DNA of 64,000 nucleotides from NCBI RefSeq assembly GCF_009497895.1, contig NZ_CP033116.1:3100001-3164000 (forward strand), read 5' to 3'. The stretch is from Halopseudomonas pelagia (GTDB lineage Bacteria > Pseudomonadota > Gammaproteobacteria > Pseudomonadales > Pseudomonadaceae). Within the stretch, counting starts at the first letter, position 1. Each line of letters opens with the position of its first letter. Positions 28,655 through 36,556 of this stretch are shown in pieces. The translations under genes and the position numbers were made by a program. Under the pieces are notes generated by a model. The model had not been told where the DNA came from, ran no database searches, and saw only the letters and a program-made list of their open reading frames with translations.

Positions 28655-29649
28655 GCCAGTTGCTGTTCACCGCTTGATTGCCCGTCGGGCACCCCAGACA
28701 TGGGTATACCGCTTGAGGGAGACGGCATTTCCAGCGTTTCTGGCCACCGGAACTTCGCGCCCAACATCCGATCCCACTTCACCGGATGAAAAACGCATCT
28801 GCCGGCCCCCGGGGTAAATGTCAGCTCCCCCACATAGACGCCTCCATCATGGACGTAGAAGTCCACCCGGCAGTAGCCAAACGGCTGAGCCAGACGCTTT
28901 GCCGCGTCCAGCATCTGCGGCAACTGTGCAGGAGGCAGGGTGATACTGGGGCAGGTGCTCGGCGGCAAGCTTCCACCGAGTTTGAAGGCAGTGCCCATCC
29001 AGTCCGTCGAATACAGATTTTGCGTAATCTGGCCGAACCGATCACCTATGACCTGCATAAAGCAATAGGCGTCGCCTTCGGCAGGATTGAACACGTGGAC
29101 CTTGTAATCAGCAGCCGGTCGACCATCAATCAGCAGAGCCTTTTCGAACAGAATCTGTGGCGCAATGCTGCGGTAGTGCCTCTCGCCATTACAGCGTGAA
29201 AAATCCCGTTGCAGCCAGCTATTGGCCAGGTCTACCAGAGACTGGATGTCCTCCGACGCCTTATCCAGCACCACTCGCGTGGCGCCGCAGGCATTGTTGC
29301 ACTTCATGACAAAAGCGCTCGGCAAAGCATCAAATAGCTCCGGCACTACTTTAGTCACAGCGATGTAAAGCGGCACATTGAACTGATCGCCAACCGTGTC
29401 ACGGACATAGTCACGCACCGCCACCTTGTCCGCCAACCGGGAAAAATCCGGGAGGGGAAAGCGCATGCGATGATAGATTTTTTCTGAAAATCGACGCGGG
29501 TTCTGGAAGTTGCATAGACGCCCATGCGCGCGGAAATAGCGCCATTGGTAGTGTAACGACTCGGGAATATGATCTTTGAGGAAGCAGATGAACTCGACAC
29601 ATAACCGGTAAACAACCTTATCCATGGTAGCGCGCGGTAAATCTTCCAT
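28651..29649 (-). CDS. TupA-like ATP-grasp protein
   Basis: A 332-residue protein of the ATP-grasp TupA family, named after a protein of teichuronopeptide synthesis in alkaliphilic Bacillus. In other bacteria these proteins are found in surface-polysaccharide loci. Features are FVMKCNNACGATRVVLD (~90-106 from this start), the phosphate/adenine-binding DYKVHVFN (~170), TDWMGTAF, and the metal-binding RVDFYVHDGGVYVGELTFTPGAGR (~265-290). The start chosen (MEDLPRAT) has AGGT nine bases upstream. ATG at 29625 (MDKVVYRL) is an alternative. It probably ligates an amino acid to a glycan component that the coupled flippase exports. This is an inference. Confidence 0.82.
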   Translation of the reverse strand: MEDLPRATMDKVVYRLCVEFICFLKDHIPESLHYQWRYFRAHGRLCNFQNPRRFSEKIYHRMRFPLPDFSRLADKVAVRDYVRDTVGDQFNVPLYIAVTKVVPELFDALPSAFVMKCNNACGATRVVLDKASEDIQSLVDLANSWLQRDFSRCNGERHYRSIAPQILFEKALLIDGRPAADYKVHVFNPAEGDAYCFMQVIGDRFGQITQNLYSTDWMGTAFKLGGSLPPSTCPSITLPPAQLPQMLDAAKRLAQPFGYCRVDFYVHDGGVYVGELTFTPGAGRCVFHPVKWDRMLGAKFRWPETLEMPSPSSGIPMSGVPDGQSSGEQQLA

Positions 29650-30052
29650 TTCCCAGTGACCTGCGTAAAGGACCACTATAAAGCGCGCCGACACCCCTGA
29701 ACCGGAGCGCGCCACCAGCACAACCTTTTGAAGACAGGAGCACGCGATGCTCAGGCTCGGTTAACAGGCAACCGGCTTGTCAGACACTCAAGATCACTCC
29801 TTCTTGTTATGTTGCCATTACGCAGTGCTGCTAATGCGATCCCTGCAGCTCCGCTTCGCACTGGCAGCGGACGCGGGCTGGACAACTCAAAACAGAAACA
29901 GTGTAATGGCACGAGGCCAATATCGCGTAGACGCCTTAAGTTTTACAAGATGGCTTATCTGAAATAACGCGACATGCCGACGGACGGCAACGCAGAGAAA
30001 ATCTGGAGAGGAAGTATAGATGACGCTGCCGATATGGCAGCCTATTAAAAAA
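29650..30052. other. Intergenic region between TupA-like gene and tRNA-Leu, no gene recognised
   Basis: About 400 bp without a convincing gene; the short open frames lack ribosome sites and family features. A -10-like TATAGT lies on the minus strand ~20-30 bases before the TupA-like start, without a good -35. A 6-bp stem-loop (30025-30030/30036-30041) sits just after the tRNA-Leu 3' end, preceded by six T that directly follow the tRNA CCA. No copy of the tRNA 3' end, which would mark an integration site, was seen here or beyond the cassette. Confidence 0.5.
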
Positions 30053-30137
30053 TGGTGCGGACGGAGAGACTCGAACTCTCACACCTCGCGGCGCCAGAAC
30101 CTAAATCTGGTGTGTCTACCAATTCCACCACGTCCGC
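30053..30137 (-). tRNA. tRNA-Leu (UAG)
   Basis: 85 nt with a long variable arm, as expected for leucine. The acceptor arm GCGGACG pairs perfectly with CGTCCGC, discriminator A, and CCA is encoded (30053-30055). The anticodon TAG is complementary to 30101-30103 within the loop TTTAGGT. It is last of three tRNAs read on the minus strand. Confidence 0.97.
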
Positions 30138-30158
30138 ATAACAAGGCTTCAAACAACA

Positions 30159-30180
30159 ACGCCAGGCCGGGGCCTGGCGT
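30159..30180. other. GC-rich stem-loop between tRNA-His and tRNA-Leu
   Basis: A near-perfect palindrome of ~10-bp arms (30159-30168 and 30171-30180) in the 52-bp spacer between two tRNAs. On the minus strand it is followed by GTTGTTTG, a poor U-tract. It may be a processing signal in the tRNA precursor or a partial terminator. Confidence 0.45.
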
Positions 30181-30189
30181 TTTAGAAAA

Positions 30190-30265
30190 TGGGGTGGACG
30201 ATGGGTTTCGAACCCACGACAACAGGAGTCACAATCCTGTGCTCTACCAACTGAGCTACGCCCAC
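30190..30265 (-). tRNA. tRNA-His (GUG)
   Basis: 76 nt with anticodon GTG (complement of 30230-30232) in the loop TTGTGAC. The acceptor stem GTGGGCG/CGTCCAC contains one G-U pair, the discriminator is C and CCA is encoded. A G immediately before the 5' end (position 30266) can serve as the G-1 that histidyl-tRNA synthetase requires. Confidence 0.97.
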
Positions 30266-30329
30266 CATTACTTCTTTACTTCTGTTGCTACCACTACCGC
30301 TCGCTTCAAGCATCCAGACCGCAGTGCGA

Positions 30330-30406
30330 TGGTACGCCCGGCAGGACTCGAACCTGCGGCCACCCGCTTAGAAGGCGGGTGCTCTATCCAGCTGAGCTAC
30401 GGGCGC
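30330..30406 (-). tRNA. tRNA-Arg (UCU)
   Basis: 77 nt with anticodon TCT (complement of 30370-30372), D- and T-arms normal, CCA encoded (30330-30332). The first acceptor pair is G1-U72 rather than the usual G-C. It is the first of the Arg-His-Leu cluster, an order seen next to folD in other pseudomonads. Confidence 0.96.
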
Positions 30407-30433
30407 CTTACGCACCGTACAGTACCCCGTGGG

Positions 30434-30463
30434 AGTATCTGAGCATGCCCAAATCAGCGGCAA
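30434..30463 (-). promoter_or_regulatory. Probable promoter of the tRNA-Arg-His-Leu cluster
   Basis: On the minus strand TTGCCG (30458-30463), an 18-bp spacer and GATACT (30434-30439) are followed by the GC-rich stretch CCCACGGGG, the kind of discriminator found at stringently controlled stable-RNA promoters. The hexamers each match consensus at four positions. Confidence 0.4.
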
Positions 30464-30703
30464 GAAGCCAGTGAAATGGAGGAGCTTGGTCGCCTTCCAA
30501 ACCGCTTTCGCTGTGTTTGTGAAGCGGGGCGAATCATACTCAGCCACCTTTCCCACGTCAACGCCTGCAGGACAATTTTTTAATTATTTTAGCAGCTTAT
30601 GCTCTACACCAGAGAACATCGCCGGGTTCAAACAGATGAGTCTTTTGCCGCCGTCGCTCCCGTGCGACAATCGCGCCACAATTTTGTTTGTGTCAGGAAG
30701 CCC

Positions 30704-31558
30704 ATGAACGCCAAACTCATCGACGGCAAGCAGATCGCTGCCTCCATCCGACAGAATATCGCGCTGAAAGTCGCCGAACGCAAGGAACACGGCCTCAGGC
30801 TTCCCGGTCTTGCGGTGATTCTGGTTGGCCAGGACCCCGCCTCCCAGGTCTATGTCAGTCATAAACGCAAGGATTGCGAAGAAGTGGGCTTTATCTCCCA
30901 TTCGTACGACCTGCCTGCTGATACCCAGCAGGACACCCTCCTGGAGCTGATCGACACGCTGAATGACGATCCGTCCATTGATGGCATCCTCGTACAGCTA
31001 CCGTTACCGGCGCATCTGGACTCATCTTTGCTGCTGGAGCGGATTCGTCCAGACAAGGATGTGGATGGTTTCCACCCGTTCAACATTGGCCGCCTGGCCC
31101 AGCGCATGCCACTGCTACGCCCGTGCACGCCCTTCGGCATCATGCGGCTGCTGCAGAGCACCGGTGCGGACCTGTATGGCATGAATGCGTTGGTGGTAGG
31201 CGCCTCGAATATCGTTGGCCGGCCCATGGCGTTGGAGTTACTGCTGGGCGGTTGCACGACTACCGTCGCCCACCGCTTCACCAAGAATCTGGCTGAACAC
31301 GTCGGCCGCGCTGACCTGCTGGTGGTGGCGGTAGGCAAGCCGGGCATTGTCAAAGGTGAGTGGGTAAAACCTGGCGCTATCGTGATTGATGTCGGCATCA
31401 ATCGTACCGACGACGGTCGCCTGACCGGCGATGTGGAATTCGGCCCGGCTGCGGAACGCGCTGGCTGGATTACACCCGTACCCGGCGGCGTAGGCCCGAT
31501 GACCCGCGCCTGCCTGCTGGAAAACACGCTTTACGCCTGCGAGTACCTGCATCCCTGA
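30704..31558 (+). CDS. folD: Bifunctional methylenetetrahydrofolate dehydrogenase/cyclohydrolase FolD
   Basis: A 284-residue enzyme that interconverts 5,10-methylene- and 10-formyl-tetrahydrofolate with NADP+. The ATG at 30704 has AGGA six bases upstream, and the 35 codons of open frame before it are not conserved. The substrate motif [14 protein letters not shown] (Tyr and catalytic Lys, residues ~48-61), QLPLPAHL (~98-105), the PGGVGPMT motif (~262-269) and the dinucleotide loop [12 protein letters not shown] (~164-175) are intact. The 297 bp upstream contain an A+T-rich stretch near 30575-30597. It is divergent from the tRNA cluster and convergent with the SDR. Confidence 0.97.
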   Translation: MNAKLIDGKQIAASIRQNIALKVAERKEHGLRLPGLAVILVGQDPASQVYVSHKRKDCEEVGFISHSYDLPADTQQDTLLELIDTLNDDPSIDGILVQLPLPAHLDSSLLLERIRPDKDVDGFHPFNIGRLAQRMPLLRPCTPFGIMRLLQSTGADLYGMNALVVGASNIVGRPMALELLLGGCTTTVAHRFTKNLAEHVGRADLLVVAVGKPGIVKGEWVKPGAIVIDVGINRTDDGRLTGDVEFGPAAERAGWITPVPGGVGPMTRACLLENTLYACEYLHP

Positions 31559-31579
31559 GGCACCCGCATGTTCAAAGTG

Positions 31580-32365
31580 CTAAAGGCTGGCGGTGCTGCC
31601 GCCATCGACCGGCACGTTGATACCATTGATATAGGCCGCGGCGGGCGAAGCGAGAAAGCCCACCGCATTGGCGAACTCTTCCGGTTCGGCGAAACGCCGG
31701 ACTGGTATGGTCGCCTTCATGCCCTCCGCCACCTGCTCCACCGTCCGGCCGCTCGACTGGGCGATATGCCCGATGAGGCTGTCCAGCCTTGCGGTTTTGG
31801 TTAGTCCGGGCAATACGTTATTAACCGTTATCCCCTGACTACCCAACTCACCCGCCAACGTTTTCGCCCAATTGGCCATCGCCGCGCGAATGCTGTTGGA
31901 CACGCCAAGATTGGCAATGGGCGCCTTAACCGACGTAGACAAGACATTGAGAATGCGGCCATAGCCGGCCTCGCGCATACCCGGCAACAACAGCTGCAAC
32001 AGATGCTGGGCGCTGACCAGATGCTGATTGAACGCTGATGCAAAGGCTTCCGGCTCAGCGGCATTGGCCGGTCCCGGCGCTGGCCCACCGGTATTGTTGA
32101 CCCAGATATGCACCAGGCCGCGCTGCAACTGTGCCGCGACGGCGGCGCTGAGCGCGGCCACGTCAGACGCATCCACCGCGATTACGCTGTGCTGCTGCCC
32201 CTGGTCCACCGACAGGCTTTGCTGCACTTTCAACAAATTTGCCTCATTGCGGGCCAGCAGGATCACTTCAGCGCCCTGCTCCGCCAACTGACGCGCACAA
32301 GCTTCGCCAAGGCCCTGACTCGCGCCACATACCAGCGCGCGCTTTCCCGAAAGATCCAGATTCAT
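31580..32365 (-). CDS. Atypical SDR (BKR-like) lacking the usual catalytic Tyr-Lys
   Basis: A 261-residue SDR-fold protein, with GGAGGGG before the ATG at 32365. The nucleotide motif is CGASQGLG (residues ~12-19) instead of TGxxxGxG, NNTGG (~93) is kept, and the helix that normally carries YxxxK reads GVSNSIRAAM (~155-164), with no Tyr and with Arg for Lys. Such BKR-like SDRs without a standard tetrad are a recognised subgroup, often labelled 3-oxoacyl-ACP reductase. It follows prpF by 107 bp, a gap filled by a heptamer repeat, and may be the last gene of the prp operon. The substrate is unknown. Confidence 0.82.
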   Translation of the reverse strand: MNLDLSGKRALVCGASQGLGEACARQLAEQGAEVILLARNEANLLKVQQSLSVDQGQQHSVIAVDASDVAALSAAVAAQLQRGLVHIWVNNTGGPAPGPANAAEPEAFASAFNQHLVSAQHLLQLLLPGMREAGYGRILNVLSTSVKAPIANLGVSNSIRAAMANWAKTLAGELGSQGITVNNVLPGLTKTARLDSLIGHIAQSSGRTVEQVAEGMKATIPVRRFAEPEEFANAVGFLASPAAAYINGINVPVDGGSTASL

Positions 32366-32382
32366 ACACCCCTCCTTTGAGT

Positions 32383-32470
32383 AGCTGCAAGCGGCAAGCA
32401 TCAAGCTGAAAGCAAAACCAAGACACGGCGCCGCCCTTAACTTGCAGCTTGAAGCTTGTAGCTTGCCGCT
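32383..32470. repeat. Heptamer-based inverted-repeat element, copy A
   Basis: Left arm (32383-32413) is made of heptamers of the form AAGCNNC (GG, AT and TG-like variants). The right arm (32437-32470) begins TTAACTT and continues with the complementary heptamers GCAGCTT, GAAGCTT, GTAGCTT and GCCGCTC. It fills the gap between the prpF stop (2 bp away) and the SDR ribosome site. Copies B and C are at 43445 and 45176. Confidence 0.8.
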
Positions 32471-32472
32471 CT

Positions 32473-33666
32473 TTACAGGCAGTCGCCTGGCACCCGCACC
32501 CAACCTTCCATCAGCACCCGAGCACTGCGACTCATAACAGCCTTTTTCACCGTCCACTCACCGCCAACCTGCTTGGCTTCAGCGCCGACGCGCAAGGTAC
32601 CTGAGGGATGACCGAAAACCACCGCAGTCCGGTCGCCGCCACCGGCGGCTAGATTGACTAGCGTGCCGGGTATCGCCGCTGCGGTACCAATGGCGACTGC
32701 AGCCGTTCCCATCATCGCATGGTGCAATTTGCCCATGGACAACGCACGCACCAGCAGATCGGTATCTGCGGCTGTCACCTGCTTGCCGCTGGACGACACA
32801 TAATCCGCCGGTTTGGCCACGAAAGCGACCTTGGGCGTATGTTGGCGGCTGGCCGCCTCATCCACATGCTTGATCAATCCCATGCGCACCGCGCCATGGG
32901 CGCGGATGGTTTCGAATTTGAGCAAGGCTGCCGGATCGCCATTGATGGCTTCCTGCAACTCGGTGCCGTTGTAACCAACATCCTGAGCTTTGATAAATAT
33001 CGTCGGAATCCCGGCATTAATCATGGTTGCCTGCAGCTTGCCAACACCAGGTACATCCAGCTCATCGACCAGATTGCCGGTCGGGAACATCGCGCCGCCG
33101 CCGTCCCCATCACCGTCATCAGCCGGATCCAGAAACTCGACCTGCACCTCCGCCGCCGGAAAGGTCACACCATCCAGTTCGAAGTCACCGGTCTCTTGCA
33201 CCTCACCGCCGGTCATCGGCACATGGGCAATAATGGTTTTGCCGATATTGCTCTGCCAGATGCGCACGACGGCGATGCCGTCTTGCGGTATCCGATCACT
33301 GGCAACCAGCCCCCCAGCGATAGCAAATGCGCCCACCGCGGCAGAGAGGTTGCCGCAGTTGCCGCTCCAATCCACGAAAGCAGTATCGATCGAGACCTGC
33401 CCGAACAGGTAGTCCACGTCGTGCTCGGGCTGCGCGCTTTTCGCCAGAATAACCGTCTTGCTGGTACTGGACGTCGCCCCGCCCATGCCGTCGGTCTGCT
33501 TGCCGTAAGGGTCGGGACTGCCGATTACGCGTAGCAACAGGTTGTCACGCGCAGCGCCTGGTTGCTGAGCTGCTTCCGGTAGATCCTGCAAGCGGAAAAA
33601 TACCCCCTTGCTTGTGCCACCACGCATATAGGTGGCAGGAATTCTAATCTGGGGCCTATGGGCCAT
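32473..33666 (-). CDS. prpF: PrpF, aconitate/2-methylaconitate isomerase (AcnD accessory protein)
   Basis: A 397-residue protein of the PrpF family (diaminopimelate-epimerase fold). It isomerises the methylaconitate product of AcnD so that aconitase can complete 2-methylisocitrate formation. Signatures are the N-terminal PATYMRGGTSKGVFF (residues ~8-22), with the catalytic Lys, and WSGNCGNLSAAVG (~102-114) with the conserved Cys. The ATG at 33666 has AAGGAG six bases upstream. A 248-bp palindromic element separates it from acnD, although both would be on one transcript. Confidence 0.95.
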   Translation of the reverse strand: MAHRPQIRIPATYMRGGTSKGVFFRLQDLPEAAQQPGAARDNLLLRVIGSPDPYGKQTDGMGGATSSTSKTVILAKSAQPEHDVDYLFGQVSIDTAFVDWSGNCGNLSAAVGAFAIAGGLVASDRIPQDGIAVVRIWQSNIGKTIIAHVPMTGGEVQETGDFELDGVTFPAAEVQVEFLDPADDGDGDGGGAMFPTGNLVDELDVPGVGKLQATMINAGIPTIFIKAQDVGYNGTELQEAINGDPAALLKFETIRAHGAVRMGLIKHVDEAASRQHTPKVAFVAKPADYVSSSGKQVTAADTDLLVRALSMGKLHHAMMGTAAVAIGTAAAIPGTLVNLAAGGGDRTAVVFGHPSGTLRVGAEAKQVGGEWTVKKAVMSRSARVLMEGWVRVPGDCL

Positions 33667-33704
33667 GCTTCCGCTCCTTTGATGTAAGCAAAAAACTGAT
33701 ACCG

Positions 33705-33952
33705 AGAAACACTGATTGATGTACGCAGTATCAGGCGGCGTTGCCACCCCGGTGGGCTGGACCGTCGATGCCCTGGACGGGCATCGCCGAGCTTACAGGG
33801 GTGAGACAAGCGTTTGCGAAGCACTGCTTCGCGCGCAGTCGAACGACACCCGATCTGTGATCGGTGGGCCGGCCCCGAAGGGTATTTACAACGTGTCCAG
33901 TCCACCGGGGTGGCAACATAGCTCACACCTCCATTCAACAATCAGTGTTTCT
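33705..33952. mobile_element. Palindromic MITE-like element between acnD and prpF
   Basis: A ~248-bp non-coding element with perfect 14-bp terminal inverted repeats (33705-33718 and 33939-33952) and inner 23-bp inverted repeats with one mismatch (33740-33762 and 33895-33917). Between them are further short palindromes, such as GAAGCACTGCTTC and the GATCTGTGATC region. Its right end covers one base of the acnD stop. It encodes no transposase and no obvious target-site duplication is seen. Size, inverted ends and lack of coding content fit a miniature inverted-repeat element, or alternatively a large folded RNA hairpin in the prp transcript. Confidence 0.6.
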
Positions 33953-36555
33953 TACGCAGGAGCCACCATGTCAGGCTCTGCCTCAAGAAAATCCTGAGCA
34001 AAACGCTGCAATATGCCGCCCGCATCAAAAATCGACACCTCTTCCTGGGTATCCAGCCGGCAGGTCACCGGCACCTCTACCCGCTCGCCATCACGACGAT
34101 TGATGACCAGTGTCATGCGGCCACGCGGCTTGATATCACCGGTGACGTCGAAGGTTTCAGTCCCGTCGATGCCTAGCGTCTTGCGCGTCGTACCCGGCAA
34201 AAACTCCAGCGGCAACACACCCATACCCAGCAGGTTGGTGCGGTGAATACGCTCGAAACCTTCGGCGGCAATCGCCTCCACACCCGCCAAACGCACACCC
34301 TTGGCCGCCCAGTCGCGGGATGAACCTTGACCGTAATCGGCGCCGGCAATAATGATCAGTGGCTGTTTGCGCTCCATGTAGGTTTCAATCGCCTCCCACA
34401 TGCGTGTGACCTTGCCTTCAGGCTCGATCCGCGCCAGAGAACCCTGCTTGATCTGGCCGTTTTCCATCACCATTTCGTTAAGCAGCTTGGGATTGGCAAA
34501 GGTCGCGCGCTGGGCAGTCAGATGGTCACCACGGTGAGTGGCGTAGGAATTGAAATCGACTTCCGGCACGCCCATCTTGTGCAGGTAGGCGCCGGCGGCG
34601 CTATCCAGCATGATAGCGTTGGACGGCGACAGGTGGTCGGTAGTGATGTTGTCACCCAAGACCGCCAGCGCACGCATACCGGTCAGTGAGCGCTCACCGG
34701 CCAGCGCGCCTTCCCAATAGGGCGGACGGCGAATATAGGTGCTCTGTGGCCGCCACTCGTAAAGCGGGTTGATGTTCTGCGCTTCTCGGGTGATGTCGAA
34801 CATCGGGATATAGACTTCACGGTATTGCTCTGGCTTGACGCTGGTCTTGACGATAGCGTTGATTTCCTCGTCACTGGGCCAGATGTCCTTGAGCATGATC
34901 GGATTGCCCTGCTGGTCGTGGCCAAGCACGTCCTTTTCGATATCGAAACGGATGGTCCCTGCAATCGCATAGGCCACCACCAGCGGCGGTGAAGCCAGAA
35001 ACGCCTGCTTGGCATAGGGGTGGATACGACCATCGAAGTTGCGGTTCCCGGAGAGTACCGCTGTGGCGTACAGATCACGCTCAACCACTTCTTTCTGAAT
35101 CACCGGATCCAGCGCGCCGCTCATGCCGTTGCAGGTGGTGCAGGCGAAAGCGACCACGCCGAAGCCGAGATTTTCCAGCTCGCCGAGCAGATCGGCTTCT
35201 TCCAGGTACATTTTCACCGTCTTGGAGCCCGGTGCCAGCGAAGATTTCACCCAGGGCTTGCGAGTCAGGCCCAGCTTGTTGGCATTACGCGCAATCAGGC
35301 CGGCGGCAATCATGTTGCGCGGGTTGCTGGTGTTGGTGCAGCTGGTAATCGCCGCGATGATGACCGCGCCATCGGGCATCTTGCCCTCTTCATTCTCGAC
35401 CACACCGCTGATACCACGTGCGGCCAGCTCGGATGTCGGCAGCAAGGCATGCGGATTCGACGGTCCGGCCAGGGTGCGTGGCACGCTGGTCAGGTCGAAG
35501 CGCAGAACCCGCTCGTACTCGGCATTGGTCAGGGTGTCTGCCCACAGACCGGCTTCACGGGCATATTGCTCCACCAGCTTGACCTGATCGTCTTCACGGC
35601 CGGTCAGCTTGAGGTATTCGACGGTCTGCTCATCGATATAGAACATCGCCGCCGTAGCGCCGTACTCCGGCGTCATGTTGGAGATGGTCGCGCGGTCACC
35701 CACGGTCAGATTCGACGCACCCTCGCCATAGAACTCGAGATAAGCACCGACTACCCGCTCCTTGCGCAAAAACGCAGTGAGTGCCAACACCAGATCGGTG
35801 CTGGTAATGCCGGGCTGCAGTTTGCCGGTCAGCTCCACGCCGATAATATCCGGCAGACGCATCCAGGAAGCACGCCCCAGCATCACGCTTTCTGCTTCCA
35901 GGCCGCCGACACCAACGGAGATTACGCCCAGCGCATCGACCATGGGCGTGTGACTATCGGTACCCACACAGGTATCAGGAAAGGCCACGCCATCAACCAC
36001 CTGCACCACCGGCGACATCTTCTCCAGGTTGATCTGATGCATGATGCCGTTACCGGGCGGGATCACGTCGACATTCTTGAACGCCGTCTTGGTCCAGTTG
36101 ATAAAGTGAAAGCGGTCATCATTGCGGCGATCTTCAATGGCGCGGTTCTTCTCGAAAGCATCCTTCTCGAAGCCAGCATGCTCGACGGCCAGTGAGTGAT
36201 CGACAATCAACTGAGTCGGCACTACCGGATTGACCTTGGCTGGATCACCACCCTTCTCGGCAATGGCATCTCGCAGACCGGCGAGATCGACCAGCGCGGT
36301 CTGGCCGAGAATGTCGTGACAGACGACTCGCGCCGGAAACCAGGGAAAATCCAGATCCCGGCGGCGCTCAATAAACTGCTTGAGCGACTCGGTGAGCATC
36401 GACGGCTCACAGCGACGCACCAGGTTTTCCGCGTGAATCCGTGAGGTGTAGGGCAACTTGTCGTACGCGCCCGGCTGGATCGCATCGACCGCTTCACGGG
36501 TATCGAAGTAATCCAGTTGCGTGCCGGGTAGGGCCTTGCGGTATTGGCTATTCAT
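33952..36555 (-). CDS. acnD: Fe/S-dependent 2-methylisocitrate dehydratase AcnD
   Basis: An 867-residue aconitase-family protein that dehydrates 2-methylcitrate in the 2-methylcitrate cycle. The [4Fe-4S] ligands are visible as one Cys in AAITSCTNTSNPRNM (residues ~405-419) and the pair in FACTTCNGMSGAL (~470-482). The swivelling domain carries ADYGQGSSRDWAAKG (~745-759) with the active-site Ser/Arg. Its presence with PrpF identifies the AcnD/PrpF branch that substitutes for PrpD. It starts one base after the prpC stop, so the genes are coupled. Confidence 0.96.
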   Translation of the reverse strand: MNSQYRKALPGTQLDYFDTREAVDAIQPGAYDKLPYTSRIHAENLVRRCEPSMLTESLKQFIERRRDLDFPWFPARVVCHDILGQTALVDLAGLRDAIAEKGGDPAKVNPVVPTQLIVDHSLAVEHAGFEKDAFEKNRAIEDRRNDDRFHFINWTKTAFKNVDVIPPGNGIMHQINLEKMSPVVQVVDGVAFPDTCVGTDSHTPMVDALGVISVGVGGLEAESVMLGRASWMRLPDIIGVELTGKLQPGITSTDLVLALTAFLRKERVVGAYLEFYGEGASNLTVGDRATISNMTPEYGATAAMFYIDEQTVEYLKLTGREDDQVKLVEQYAREAGLWADTLTNAEYERVLRFDLTSVPRTLAGPSNPHALLPTSELAARGISGVVENEEGKMPDGAVIIAAITSCTNTSNPRNMIAAGLIARNANKLGLTRKPWVKSSLAPGSKTVKMYLEEADLLGELENLGFGVVAFACTTCNGMSGALDPVIQKEVVERDLYATAVLSGNRNFDGRIHPYAKQAFLASPPLVVAYAIAGTIRFDIEKDVLGHDQQGNPIMLKDIWPSDEEINAIVKTSVKPEQYREVYIPMFDITREAQNINPLYEWRPQSTYIRRPPYWEGALAGERSLTGMRALAVLGDNITTDHLSPSNAIMLDSAAGAYLHKMGVPEVDFNSYATHRGDHLTAQRATFANPKLLNEMVMENGQIKQGSLARIEPEGKVTRMWEAIETYMERKQPLIIIAGADYGQGSSRDWAAKGVRLAGVEAIAAEGFERIHRTNLLGMGVLPLEFLPGTTRKTLGIDGTETFDVTGDIKPRGRMTLVINRRDGERVEVPVTCRLDTQEEVSIFDAGGILQRFAQDFLEAEPDMVAPA

Positions 36556-36556
36556 A

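Noticed and set aside
29728-29967. 79-codon plus-strand frame upstream of the tRNA cluster
   Set aside because: No ribosome site before its ATG and no recognisable motif, so the region is treated as non-coding.
27226-30137. Integration of the glycan cassette at the tRNA-Leu 3' end
   Set aside because: No direct repeat of the tRNA 3' end, integrase or other mobility gene was found on either side, so island insertion by site-specific recombination is not supported.
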